Below are positions 9,933 through 21,757 of a stretch of 64,000 nucleotides of DNA, piece by piece. The stretch is taken from positions 682,001 through 746,000 of the forward strand of contig RBKR01000012.1 in the NCBI GenBank assembly GCA_004835665.1, written 5' to 3'. A program made the position numbers and the translations under genes. This DNA is from Phoma sp. XZ068. Lineage: Eukaryota; Ascomycota; Dothideomycetes; Pleosporales; Didymellaceae. The first letter of the stretch is position 1. Every line of letters begins with the position of its first letter. The notes beneath the pieces were generated by a model. The model was not told where the DNA came from. It did no database searches and saw only the letters and a list, made by a program, of their open reading frames with translations.

Positions 9933-11941
9933 CCTGATTGGATGGATTTCAGCAATCTAGTCAAATCTCGTGGACTGTTGGAGGGCTTCAATAAACGATA
10001 ACGTGGTAGTAGTTAAGCCTACTTCGAAAGAACTTTAGCTTTATGTTGACAGATTCGGACCCCAAGAACAATTGCAGCAGATTCACTAGGCTGAGGTTTA
10101 TAAGAAACTGAGACGGAGGTGGCCTAATGGACTGTTGTGAGGCGCAGCAGATTGCTCACTGTATTCCAAAGCGCACAAACCAGCACGGATGGCGTTTGCA
10201 GCAGGAGATAATTTCAGGGCAGCAATCACCCCGCCGCTCCTGTCAGAGCCGCGCGCTTGCACAATGCTCAAAAAAAAAAAACAGATTCCTGTAAGGCTAC
10301 GGTGCACAGACATGCAGATGATCCATCATTATGTATGTTCTTGCCTGCTCCAACACGAAGTAATGAGCGATCTGCGTTACTTGCGGAATCAGACTCGAGT
10401 TGAAAGGTTTGGACCAGTGGCATGGCGTCTGCATTGCTTAAATGTCAGCCAAAGGAGTCAAGACGTGTGGTTGAGCCCAAACAAAACAATCTGCTGCACT
10501 TTGGATATGGTGGTCCTGGGGATCATACGATCCCCACATGGGGGCTGTGTCAGCACACACGCCTGAAAGAGCTTGGTGTAAGTCGGTGCGTCCTCCACAC
10601 CCCGGTCGACCCTTGCGAGACGAATCTCGTTATGATTCACCACGTTTGCAATTCAGAAGTTTGCCATGTTTGTCTGTAAGAGTTGCCCTTGGTGAAGTAT
10701 GATGCTGCCGTGTGCCAAGCTGGTTCACCAGATTTTAGAGCTGTCTGGAATGCGGGACTTCGCCAGCGACAGTCCGAAGATGGCTTGGGTCGCCTCTCCA
10801 CATCGGCGACGTAAGCTAAGCCTTGGATGCCGATCATCGCCTTCTCAGCTCTATATTCGAGTTTCATGGCTGCCTCCCATGGCAACACCGTTGCGGGTGC
10901 TATACATGGTTAGCTGCCGAGGTGGGACGTCCAAATCCGGCTTTACGGTATTGCCTTTGGCAAGATTCTTTGTCGATCAAAAGAAGGCTCGAGCGGCGAG
11001 GCTTGGAATCAACAACGGAACTTAACCCCGCACCTGCCCTCTCGGGTCGTCCAGCTCGGCACCGGCAGCGCTACTTGGCGTTGAGTCTCTAAACGGCTAA
11101 TGTGTCTCATTCAGGAACTCAACCTCCATGCCACTTCTAGACTTGACAGCTGCATTAGGAGTGAGACGCATGGCGGAGTAGTCCGTTCAACATTCAGCTT
11201 TGCTGGAGCCCCATGGGAGAAAAGTATATTCCAGAGTAAAGCCCAAGAGGGTTGCAAAATAGGTACAGCACTCATTCAATGTAGTACTGTACGGTTTTGA
11301 GCTTCTACCTTGGCTAACCGCTTGAAGATTCGTCAAGAATCCCTTGCAAGACAACGAAAAACCCATTCTTAGACCGCACAGTAGCGAGAAGGCCATATTC
11401 CCCGAGGTTTGTAGCATATTCGGAGCTCGGTTTCATTACCACACTGACCTGGCAAGCCACCAACGACTCCAAGTATGGCAGTGGCCCTACAAGCGGGTCC
11501 AGAAGTAGCGACTAGCGAATCGGCACTTACCGAAGCCCTTCGCCCCTTAGCATTGGCAAGGCGTACACTATTGTCGACAAGAGGTGCTAAGGGCATGGCA
11601 ATACCCATACATTAGTCAAAAGATCGAATTCGTACGCTTAGTTATCATCCATATGGCTAGAATCATGACCGAAAATGCCAAAAGCATGGCGCTAGACCTT
11701 TAAAAATAGTCACGAAGCCGCACAAGACGGCGATGATAGCACAAGCGCACTTCGACAATTTCAAAACTTGGCTCAACGGAGATGGAACAGTGTAAATGCG
11801 ATATGAATTCGGTGGATTTTTGGAGCTGTGGATCCCTCAAATTGGTAATTGGAAGTTCAAAACTGCATTAGAATTTACTACATCTGTCCATACAGAGTCC
11901 AAGACCTGAAATCTCATAGCCTGGAATCACCATGACTATCA
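9933..11941. other. 2-kb intergenic region, no gene recognised
   Basis: Only short overlapping ORFs occur here, none with a recognisable motif. A 12-nt A run lies near 10269-10280. The base composition is not strongly AT-skewed, so simple RIP destruction is not obvious. Confidence 0.55.
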
Positions 11942-12413
11942 TCACTTCATCCTTCCATAGTTGATATTGATTGTCACTGGTCCCGTGAAATCAATCTCTC
12001 CGGCACAAATTTGCATCTGGCAGCCTATATCAGTATTCTTCCAATTCTCTAATCTCTGAAGTACTCACCCCGTTAGTGTTGATACAGCAGATTGTCATGG
12101 CTTCGCAAACCACAGAGCTGGCTGGCCCGCAAACCCGCGCTTCACCTTCGCCAGAACAGCAGTACGGCGCGCCGGAGGTACACAAGTTCTGTGCAATTGG
12201 CTTCTGACAATCTTCCTTTTTGCCCTTCTTATCCTTCCTGTCATCTTTGTCTTTTCGTGGATCGCGGCTTATAAGTTCAGCTGCGACCACATCACGCTCA
12301 AGTAGTGATGAGTTGGGAGAGGATGCCGCTGGCAATGGATCTGCAACAGGAATTGCAGATGCGATGGCGCTAGGCAGGAGGCAAATAAGGATAGTAGAGA
12401 GGTAAAAATGCAT
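11942..12413 (-). CDS. Small secreted cysteine-rich protein, hydrophobin-like cysteine pattern
   Basis: Exons 12413-12069 and 12016-11942 (52-nt intron) give 139 aa. The ATG at 12413 begins a signal peptide (MHFYLSTILICLLPSAIASA). A low-complexity spacer and a very basic KDKDDRKDKKGKK segment follow, then a cysteine domain. Its pattern is C-x8-C-x6-CC-x8-C-x7-C-x5-CC-x8-C: the last eight cysteines follow the hydrophobin order C-CC-C-C-CC-C, preceded by one extra Cys. The loops are shorter than in canonical class I or class II hydrophobins, so it is called hydrophobin-like only. Exon 2 adds the last Cys (MQICAGEIDFTGP). A TATTTAAG element lies about 100 bp upstream. A similar gene lies head-to-head at 14379. 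A surface or effector-like role is inference. Confidence 0.82.
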
Positions 12414-14378
12414 TTTGTCTTGGAAAATCGAAGAAAAATGTTGTGGGTTGACGAGGTTCTTCGTGTATGACCTAGGTGACACTTGTTCAGACGACTCGCG
12501 AATGTCCCAGGATCTTAAATAGCCCGGTGTTTGCAGCTGAAGAAAGACGAAAGCATAAACATTCTTAGTCGCTTAGTCTGCTGGCCATTTGTTTCCTCAC
12601 TTGAGAAGTATTTAGGTCTAGGCTCTCGTGAGGAGAGGGGTAATCTGCTCTCTCGACTCTGGTTGCAAAGAGAATGAGTTAAGCCACAATATTGGATTTG
12701 TTGTTCTAGCATTCGCTGTAAAGATGCAAACAGCAATCTGCAGCTGGAAATGTGCAATCTGCCGCAGTATACAAGACTTCAAGCGAGCTGAGGGTATCAG
12801 CTAAGCAAAAGGCGAGGTACAAGCGACCCACAGGGCGGATAGTCTAAGCGAGTTTAGCTTGTCTTGCCCAGGTACTAGCTCGCAGTAGTCATGGACCCCT
12901 CGGCGATATTAATGCCTCTAGTCTACGTGAAGTAAACTGCAGTTCCAGCCAATTAGAAGCTCGATTGGCTCTAAAGTTCCTACCGTTCCTGCAGTACCAC
13001 GTTGATTATGAGGCGAGATTGGGCTGCTTATTGAGCACAAAATCGTTGTACGCAGCATTGTTATCCTTGGAGGCATAATCGGGCTGAGAGTAATATCCAA
13101 ATGTGCCATTCTAAAGTTAACTCAATGCGCATTATTTCGAGACACAGAATCGATTGGCCACAGGGTGTGCACAGCATTTCTTTGACAACACATGGTCATA
13201 TTACAAGACTATAAGCGAGTACAAGTCAGAAGGTACCATTTCTACTGAAGAACATGGGGCTGAATTTCTCGGATCGTCGCTGGTGGAATGCAAGCCATTC
13301 AACCATTCCGAGGCCTTACTATGTTTCTTTGTGGACGATGCATTGCTTGGAAGCTTCAATTGAACAGCTTGGCACTGTGTGGAGTTTTCTAGTCTCGCAT
13401 TTTGGCTTGCCCATGCAGATTGACCAGGGCTAGACAGCTGAAGTCCACAGAAAGCCTGGCCTCGAAAGAAGCGCAGTCCATGGTGAAGTTGCATTAACAT
13501 CCATCAAAGAACATAGGCGCCTGCTAAAAATTTGCGGGGTTCGCTTAACGGAGGCCAGGGTAAGCCTACTGACATCGAGAGAAATGGTAGGCGTGTTCAC
13601 AGCGCACGAATGCAAACATCGTCCGTGCAGTACAAGCATTGATTGTAAGTAACGTCAAACATGACAATCTACAATAGCAACAAGACTCTTCGGAGTTGTT
13701 TGTAGCTAAAATCCAGTGATTGATAGATGGAACTGACGTCTTTCGGCTTCCCGTGCAAATATCTAAATACCTAGGTACAAACACATATGTATCAAACAGC
13801 CACTATTTTGAAGCCCGTACTAGCAGCAGCCTTCAAGTGATCTAGTTTAGACTAGACCAGCTGAGCTGTATCAGACTCTGGATTCTCCAAGCCTGTAACC
13901 AATACACCAAGATGCTGTGGAGAGTTGTTCCCACCTGCTTTTAGGTCATTACACTCTGTTCTGAACTTGGTTCCGAGATCGGGACGAGAAATGTTATTGC
14001 AGACACTAGGCAGTTCAATTCCCCTCCTAACATGAATCGATGAACTGGCGTTGAAAGCTGAAGATCTGGCGAGGGACGCCATTGAGTGTCAGACGCTATA
14101 CTGCTATTATCGATCATGAAGCGGTAACGATAGCTTTATCGAAACTGGATACGGGGAAAATTGACGATGGCTTCTCGACCTGACTTGTGGCGACCAGACT
14201 CCAAGTTTTCCTCTTTGTCATATGGACTCATGATACGCCCTTGGTATAATAGAGCTGAGCCAACTCTTCTATAAGAAGGGGTGTTTGCACCTCTCTCGAA
14301 GTATCATCCAACACATCAGTCAATATTTTCAGAACAACCAACAAGCCAACCAACCAACCAACTCCCCAAAAAATCATC
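12414..14378. promoter_or_regulatory. 2-kb divergent spacer between two hydrophobin-like genes
   Basis: No gene was recognised. A TATAAT-like element is at 14245-14250, about 130 bp upstream of the right-hand ATG. A CCAA tetranucleotide run (about 14347-14362) sits in its 5' leader. A TACCTAGGTA palindrome lies at 13768-13777. The two genes on either side face away from each other, so shared regulation is possible but not shown. Confidence 0.45.
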
Positions 14379-14951
14379 ATGCAGCTCACCAACCTTCTCG
14401 CTATCCTTGCCCTCACCGCCGTCGGCGCTGTCGCTGCTCCCGGCAATCGCTACACGCCCCCCAAACCCCACAAGCCTTCCAAGCCTGCCCCACCAGTCAT
14501 TAACAGCCAAGTGGTTCGTTATTTGCGCTTATCTCAAATTGCATCTCAATTACTGACTCTGTCTATTAATAGAACTATTGCTCCTCCGGAAGCCCATACT
14601 GCTGCTCTCCCACTGTCGACAACGGTGCTGAGGCCGACAAGGGAACCACCTGCAAGAAGTCGACCACTCAATGCCAGTCTATCAGTATCTGCTGCAACAA
14701 TGCTCAGAATGGCCAAGGCATTGCTGTGAGTATCTCCTCTCGCCAGAATTTGCTCTCAAGATACCCTGAACCTGTTCATCCCAAATGTACCAACTCCATC
14801 AGTGGAGAACCTGTAGGACGTCTATTACCACAACTACAGCTGTCGCTCCAATCACATCAAAACAAACGAACACTGCTGACAGCTCTTCCTCTTCCAGAAG
14901 CAGGACTGCTCTTCTACCAACTCTCTTAAGGCACCCGTTATTTTCGAATAG
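14379..14951 (+). CDS. Small secreted cysteine-rich protein, hydrophobin-like cysteine pattern
   Basis: Exons 14379-14510, 14573-14725 and 14898-14951 give 112 aa. A signal peptide (MQLTNLLAILALTAVGAVAA) is followed by a Pro/Lys-rich linker (TPPKPHKPSKPAPP) and a domain starting NYCSSGSPYCC. The cysteine order is C-x6-CC-x15-C-x6-C-x5-CC-x13-C, which is eight cysteines in the hydrophobin arrangement C-CC-C-C-CC-C but with short loops. It shares the SGxPYCC and ICCxN features with the minus-strand gene at 11942-12413, so the two are probably distant paralogues. Exons 1 and 2 are firm. The last intron (172 nt) is long for this genome, so the C-terminal exon is less certain. Confidence 0.78.
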
Positions 14952-16215
14952 GTTTCTGGTACTCTTCACAGCTTTAGCCGTCCAATTCGTTTGACCGAGA
15001 AGCTTGCTACAGTCTTGAGGGTTCTATAATCCTGCAGCACAAACGAGATCGACTTTCAGCGTGCTAGAGCAGGTGACTGCCTGGATTTGGTCGTAAAGGA
15101 ACAGCAGGAAGACCACACTCGTTTGGGAGTCTGATTTTGAATTCTGGATGGGTTTTCGCGCGTGCTTAGCTAGTCAACGGGTTCCATAAAACTTGGCTAG
15201 ATAGTCAATGAACTAAGCAATTTGTTATCGATAATCAACTGAGCAGCAAATGCTCGGAGAGCCACTTGCCATTACTGTTGCTTTTTCTTCATGGTCGAGT
15301 CAGTGTGACGTGAATTCTGAAATAAAGCCGAGAGCGGATCATAAGCATGCGTGTACTTGGGACACTGGGAGTGGGCAGGACACCCTGCCATCCAAACCAA
15401 TGAGCGCTTCTCGCCCGGTGTGATCTGTGAATTGAACAACATGCGTTTTGGCGTGTTGAATACGTCCCGCTGCGCCCGTTCCTCCTCTCGGCGATCTTAT
15501 GCCAGAGCAACCTCCACGAGATGTCATGTTGAGATCGAGGGATCGGGATGTTGTTAAGGTTCTGTTGGGCAAAGATATATTCCGCGTGGGTGCGACATCA
15601 GGATGTAGCTAATAATAGCTCTTCAAAAGGATGAAAAAGTGTTAAGTTCCCAGAAACAGTGGTAACGGGCCACCCGGGGAACCTGGCTCGATGTTGAAGG
15701 TTGCGACGTAAGGAGGGACTAATGAGCTAGCAACCGCTGATGTAGGGAAACAACAAGGCGGTAGTGTGGTTTCAGACGATAGCGCTCAAAGTCTTGCACT
15801 TAGTGGGTCCATTCAAATTCAGTGTTGCTCTGCAGTTACCTTATGTGCTGCTGCATCCCAATTGTGTACCTAAGGTTAGCGCCACCTACCTAAATTCACC
15901 AATCAGCGAACGCTGCTTAGCGCCGACCTCAAACTCCCTGCGCGTGCCTTAACAATAATTGAGCTGTGCCGCAATGGCACATTGCTAGATTGTGAGTCGC
16001 GACGAACCATTCCTTTCGTTTGTTGTAAGGGACGCGATTATTTGCTCTTTACCGCTGGTACCTGGCATGTCCCCTAAGCGCCCTTATCACCTGCGCACGT
16101 GCTCAAGACAAATACCGAGTCGTTACAATTTCCTGTTCGAAGGGATTTCTAGGATGACTTCCCACATGTCTAATTCAAATACATCTTAAGTGACGCACTC
16201 ACTCGCCGTTACGCG
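14952..16215. other. Intergenic, no gene recognised
   Basis: 1.26 kb with short ORFs only. A dispersed-looking segment around 15875-15930 (ttagcgccacctacc, then gcttagcgcc) has short inverted similarity, but no transposase or terminal repeats could be defined. Confidence 0.5.
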
Positions 16216-17266
16216 ATGATACGTTCTCGTAGGAAGGTTGAACTCATGGTGGTAGCAGTTTTCATGCTCTGCGCATGGTTCTTCTTTGACGCCCACTTCA
16301 ATGGTATCCAAGAAGAATCTATCGAGACCAGCGTTGCTGAGAAGCCATGGCTACATGAGGCAACAGAAGCAAAAGAAGAGCAACGGATACTTAAGCAGGA
16401 GAAAACATCATCAGCCTCCTCCATTACCCCTCAACATCCAAGCATACCGACGCAAAGTGCTGCGGTCGCGACACCTAACCCATCGCTGCCTGATCGCGTC
16501 GTAGTAATTGCAAAGCTTCCCACGGACGACGCACGCTGGGTACATACCGATCTGCAAGACTGGCAATCAGCCATCTACGACATCGATACCGAAACACCAC
16601 ACAACACATCGACCCTGGATCCGCTCACCAACAGCACTCTACGTACCCTTCGGAACAAAGGGATGGAAGCAAATGCGTACCTCACATATATTGTGCAGAA
16701 CTACAATAACCTCCCTTCAACGATTGCGTTCATACATCCGCACAAAGACGGCTACCCGACCGCCTGGCACACCGACAACAGCGAACATTCCAACGTAGTC
16801 TCTCTACAAACCCTCAACATCAACTTCATCCAAAGCAATGGCTACGCTAATTTGCGTTGCGTTCATGATCCCGGCTGTCCGCACGAGGTGATGCCGTTCC
16901 GAAACCCGCCTGAGGATCATCGAACAATCGAGGCAGCGATGCCAGATGCGTGGCGAGACTTGTTCAGCAATACAGATGTACCGCACATACTGGCGACCCC
17001 TTGCTGTGCACAGTTCGCCGTGTCGAGCAAGCAAGTGCAGAAGCGGTCATTGGACGAATACAAGAAGTATTATACATGGTTGATGGAAACCCCGCTAAAG
17101 GACGAGACAAGTGGGCGGGTATTTGAGTATCTTTGGCACATTTTGTTTGGTCAAGACCCCGTTTAGTAAGTACTTGATACATTCGAGTTGGGATGCGCGG
17201 CTACTAACTTTGATAAGCTGTCCCGCATACGAGAAGTGTTACTGCGATGTGTATAACAAATGTTGA
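16216..17266 (+). CDS. DUF3431 protein, single-pass (type II) membrane
   Basis: Exons 16216-17165 and 17218-17266 give 332 aa. Residues 10-28 form one hydrophobic segment right after a basic MIRSRRK start, as in a Golgi/ER type II anchor. The body matches the DUF3431 family (PF11913) by its features: VVVIAKLPTDDARWV, IVQNYNNLPSTIAFIHPHKDGYPTAWH, LRCVHDPGCP, AVSSKQVQKR and FEYLWHILFG. The 52-nt intron (GTAAGT, CTACTAAC branch) adds the Cys-rich tail CPAYEKCYCDVYNKC that family members carry; without splicing the protein would stop just after GQDPV. The family often occurs near glycosyltransferase or cell-wall genes and its biochemical role is unknown. Confidence 0.87.
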
Positions 17267-17695
17267 GAATGTCCTGACTATGGAGTCTATCAAAATACGA
17301 GCACATGAAGATTGCCGTCCTAAAATCCGGGCGTCAGCGAAGTTCTATTTAGAGAACAGGAACCTATGATGGCTTTGGCGATAGGCGCAAGTTGCTTAGT
17401 GCGCGCACATGTTGATAGAAGGCCGTGTGAGATCTGTCCCTCTGGACAAAACTGGCAATATCCTAATTCTGCACTGTAGTGTATTGGAGACGCGTGTAGA
17501 CCTTGAAAGCAGGCTTCAGGCTATAAATGCGATATAAGAGGTTTATATCTACAGTAAGTTCCTCCAATAGTCTAGTATAGGGTTCAGCGATCCAATTGAG
17601 GAAAAGATTGGATTGGAAGCCATAACATAGGAACAGACTACCAATACCCGTCCTTGGATGGAAACCAGAGTCAAATGAGCTTTACCACACACTCA
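17267..17695. other. Convergent intergenic region, nothing seen
   Basis: 429 bp between two convergent genes. No ORF or repeat worth naming was seen. Confidence 0.5.
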
Positions 17696-19545
17696 TCAAA
17701 TCGCTGGCATCTTGATGATTGTAGCGATCTTTTGCTTCCTGCCCCTAATCACCGTCAAATCCGCTTCCAAGTTTTGATAAATTTGCGCAACTCTGCCTCC
17801 GAACAGGAGATCAATCTTTCTTTGGTGTACGTTGAGAAGTTCCTGCTGATCGACTAGTTCTTTTCTCTTGTCTAGCAGTGTATCTTTGTTCGTGTTCCAT
17901 TTCTCAGCTTTTCGGACCTTGGACCTCGCACCTGCAATCGCTGCTGCGGCAACTTTTTTCTCGATTGCCAGGACAGCAGCTTCCATTTTCTCCAGATCGG
18001 TACGAATCGTGTTTAGCTTGGTTTTGATAGGCTGCGCGGCGCTTTCGAGAACCTGGCGTTTGCCCTTGACTTGCTTGATGTAAGCTTTTTTCTTGGTTAC
18101 ATCCTTCTGGCTCTCTTGGCGAGTGAGCTCTGTCGCCATATTTTTCAATCTCTTTATCTCTTCCAAATACTCCGTCTCGGTATGTACGATATTTGCTGTC
18201 ATCCATTTCTCTTTATGGGCTTCGGTCGCCTTGAAGTGTGCCTTTATGAACTTCTGAAACAGCTCATCGAGTTTCACAACTTTATAACTTCCATCATTTA
18301 TGTCTTTGCCAGTCAGCGTTTTGTAATTCTTCATGATCTCGGTAACGTGGTCGACGATTGTTTCCATCCTGCTAGTCACGGGTTGATCGTTGAGATATTC
18401 GAACAAGCCAAAGACCTACTAATGATTAGCTTCTCTGGATACATTAGGTTTCTGAGACCAAGAAGACTCACATTTCGATGAACGCTATGTATCTTTACTG
18501 AATCGGTCTTGCCATTCAGCACGGCTGTAACAAGAGTTTCATACTTTTTCTTTTCCACAGGTTCGTCGCCCACCCATATGTCTTCTTTGAATCCATTCAC
18601 TTTCTTATCACAAAGCGCGTTGACCGTCGGGTTGAACTTGGACCCCAATGCATGGAAGACCAGGTCGCTGAAGGTTGTTGCTGATTTGATCTCCTTCGCC
18701 CAAGGCATATTGTGCTTCTTAGCTTTGTGGAGAGGAACAGCCGCTTTCCAGTTGGCAATCAAATTGGTCTTCAGGGTCGGTTCTGTTTTCGATATACTGT
18801 CAACGAATAAAGCCATGGTTTGCAGCTGGAGAGATTAGTATAGTGCTGTTGAGGAGCAGAGCTTCTTTAATTACCTCTATAATATGCTCAGTCACTAAAT
18901 CAACGGTAGCAATTGGTGCCTTGTTGCTGTTAGGAAAGGCATGGGTCTTGATATCCTGGTTGGCGAACGCCTAAATTGCCTTAGGGTTATTGTTCCTCGG
19001 GTCAGCATACATTTCGAAAGGTAGATAGTAAGTAGCGGATTTCATCAAAAGCTGGCTATTGAATGCCTTTATATCTTCTCTGCGCTTCTCTAGATGCAGG
19101 CTGTTTCGTCGAACATGGCGGGCTGCTATTTCGTCAGGAGTCTCTACTTGCTCCTTACAGATGTTGAGGTTGATGCAGGTGTCTGCTGCCTTAGTGGAAT
19201 ATGTGATCTTGTAGTTGTCGTCCAGCATAAGGTCATCATTCTTTGGCGGTTGGGCGGGCACAGGCTTCGCAGGAACAGGCTTCGCGGGAACAGGATTGAC
19301 GGGAACTGGTTTTGCAGGTGCAAGCTTCGCAGGGGGCGTTCTACGCCATCCTGCAAAGTGAGAAGTTGGTGGGACAGGTACCATAGAGCCTGCTCCATGC
19401 TCGCCCTCTACAGGCTGCCCACTGTAGCTTCTGGGTAATGTGAGATAGTTGATACAGGTAACACGAAACAGACGCACCTTTTGTCAGGGACGATCAGCGC
19501 CAGTGCAGAGCAGGTGCTCAGCAGGATGATGACAACTCTTGCCAT
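17696..19545 (-). CDS. Secreted protein with Pro-Val-Pro-Ala repeats and a long coiled coil, function unknown
   Basis: The preferred model has exons 19545-19478, 19430-19011, 18926-18875, 18825-18472 and 18415-17696 (537 aa). A signal peptide (MARVVIILLSTCSALALIV) leads into a Pro-rich region with about five KPVPA-type pentapeptides near residues 55-80. A helical middle follows, then a Lys/Glu-rich predicted coiled coil in the last 200 residues (for example LTRQESQKDVTKKKAYIKQVKGKR). I do not recognise the family. The first, fourth and fifth exon joins are firm. The third exon is less sure: reading straight through 19010-18927 meets one in-frame TAG (18973-18971), while an 84-nt GTATGC..CCTAACAG intron removes it and keeps phase. 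If that intron is not real, the gene carries a nonsense codon. Confidence 0.65.
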
Positions 19546-20459
19546 AATTACCCGCATTTTCAATATGAAACCGGCGACAAATTAGGCTTATGTAGTAGGA
19601 GGTAGATAGATTGGTCAAGTCCAGATACTCAACAGATTCGGTGGGAACTTTATCGACGAAGCTCAGGCAGCAGAATGATAGCGTACAGTCGATGCTTAAC
19701 TTATACAGCTTTGGAACTCATCTTTCATACATGGCTGAAATAAGGTCGCCCTCTTCGGTATTCGGTCTTCACTCCATAATATTTAGTCACAATGCGAACC
19801 ACATAATTCTGTCAAGTGTAGCATTCTGAGATCCTTACACCACCAGACGGCTTACGCCTTGGTTGCTGCATTTTCACCTCACGCACTCGTTCTCCGCAAG
19901 GTTATGCTACAGAAATAAACACCAGTGCGATAGGGATGGATCTCGACCTTGTATTTTCTTACTAGAATCAGTAAAATATCAAGTTGGGATATGCTGTGCA
20001 AGATTCTCTTAGCAAGCCTGCAAGTGTATTGTGCACACTAGCAGGTAGTGTCGATCGACACAGCAACAACAGGAGAAAACCATTGGGATGGGCTACATTG
20101 CATTTCAGCAAGATACAACCCCAGCTGTGACCATTGTATTGGACGTGGACAGATAAATCTAGCAGAGTTCGTAGGGGCCTGAATTTGGCAGAGGTGTGCA
20201 AAGTGATGACGAGCACTGTAGGTAATGAGGAACTCAAGAAGCGGAATTCTGCAGAGCGAACCGCGTACACTGAACGGGTGTTATATTGTGCTTGGCACCG
20301 GAAACGCCCCACTTTGCAGAACGGAGTCCGCCTGCAGCTGTGCTGTGTTTAATGTGTTCAACATTTGCACATTTGAACTTCTACAAACACCCGCAAATTA
20401 AAGAGACTTCCACCTTTGAGAAGCGTACGCTTAGCAAGAATCTCGACATCGGCCTAGAG
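19546..20459. other. Divergent intergenic region, nothing seen
   Basis: 914 bp without a credible gene. Short ORFs only. Confidence 0.5.
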
Positions 20460-21051
20460 ATGTCGTCCCCGCATTTTGACAAAGTTAAGGAGCATCTTCG
20501 CACGAATCAGGATGAGAAGTGGGGATTTGTCGTCTACCGCTGCACGTATGGTGATGATGAGGCTTGGGGACGTATGATGAACAGGTTAAGAATACAATCA
20601 CGGGAAAATCTCATTTGCCACGATGCGATCGACTTGTTACCTCGGATCGATTGGGCGGTCCAAGAGAACCCAGCGTGGGATGTAGCAAGCTCAGCTCTCG
20701 TCAAACAGTGAGTTTGGAATTGCTCTCTCGTTCCTTCTGCGCTAATTTTGAGTGCTCAGAGAATTTGTTGCGTGGAAAAAATTACTCTTCCCCAATAATG
20801 ATGGTGGGCCTCGCATGTATGGCTGTATCATGATCGACAAACAGAGCTTAGATACGTTGAACGACGAGCGTGCACCCCTTGAGAATGAATTCGACTCAGA
20901 TGGACGTACTTGGGTATGGATGGTGTCTAGTTACACGGGCGAGCGTACCACTCGAGTAGGAATTAGCTATATCATGCCGCGCACATGGCTGCTACTAGAC
21001 ATACGGGGCTGGAGCGCAACATGGGATGATGGCCGAGTTGTTACACCGTAA
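20460..21051 (+). CDS. Hypothetical protein (179 aa), fungal family of unknown function
   Basis: Exons 20460-20707 and 20760-21051 with a 52-nt GTGAGT..CTCAG intron. The ATG begins MSSPHFDKVKEHLRTN. Features are EKWGFVVYRCTYGDDEAWGRMMNRL near the N-terminus, IDWAVQENPAWD mid-way, EFVAWKKLLFP across the splice, and a C-terminal TWVWMVSSYTG..GISYIMPRTWLLLD segment. This layout recalls a lineage-expanded family of short hypothetical proteins in Pezizomycotina (an impression from memory, not a search). There is no signal peptide or membrane segment. No function can be assigned. Confidence 0.72.
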
Positions 21052-21757
21052 CGTACTGTTAAAGGATCAGCCGCCTGATATAAAAGCATTCACAGAAGGA
21101 CCACACCGATCAAGATAGAGCCTAGCTTGTCGCAAGGCGTGATTCTTGGATAGCGTATTTTGCGAATGACAAGCAATCTGCTCTGATCGATCAGTATGTC
21201 GCAAATGGCTACTAGGTTATTACACACCTCACTGAAGAAGTTAAAACGATTGTTGCGGGTCTCAACACTCGCGCTGTTTCCGAGATTGTATGGATTAGGG
21301 ATGGCACATGATGTGGTAGAATCGATGGGATTGCATGGATTAGGAATGTGTTTGTGTCATAACACATCAATCAATGCTCAGTTTGTACCGATAGAGCGTA
21401 GTCGGTCAATTTCAGTTTGACAAGACGTACCTAGGTACCTCATAGTTATCCACTTTTGACGGCAAGTGCAAGCTTTGGTAAAGCTGGGATAGATGCAGCA
21501 AATGTTGAAACTCAGCTATAGTTCGGTTGCCTTTCTCAAACCGTTCCCCGTGGAGGCTTTGTGCTATTGTATGAGTAAATTTATCAGACAAAGCTCCCTC
21601 GCAATGGCTATATTTGCTCTCCTGAATTCATTCTTACGCGTGAGCGCCGCAATGTTATCTCGTTGAGTATAGCCCACATACAATTAATTGAAGGATACGG
21701 TAGCCGCTCCTCTTGGTTATTTAGACAGCTCGTTAGCACTACCAGATTGCATTGTGT
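21052..21757. other. Convergent intergenic region with a GTACCTAGGTAC palindrome
   Basis: 706 bp, no gene. A 12-bp palindrome GTACCTAGGTAC lies at 21427-21438, one of three perfect TACCTAGGTA copies in the window. Confidence 0.5.

Noticed and set aside
18971..18973. TAG as proof that the coiled-coil gene is a pseudogene
   Set aside because: An 84-nt phase-compatible intron can remove it, so a nonsense mutation is only one of two readings.
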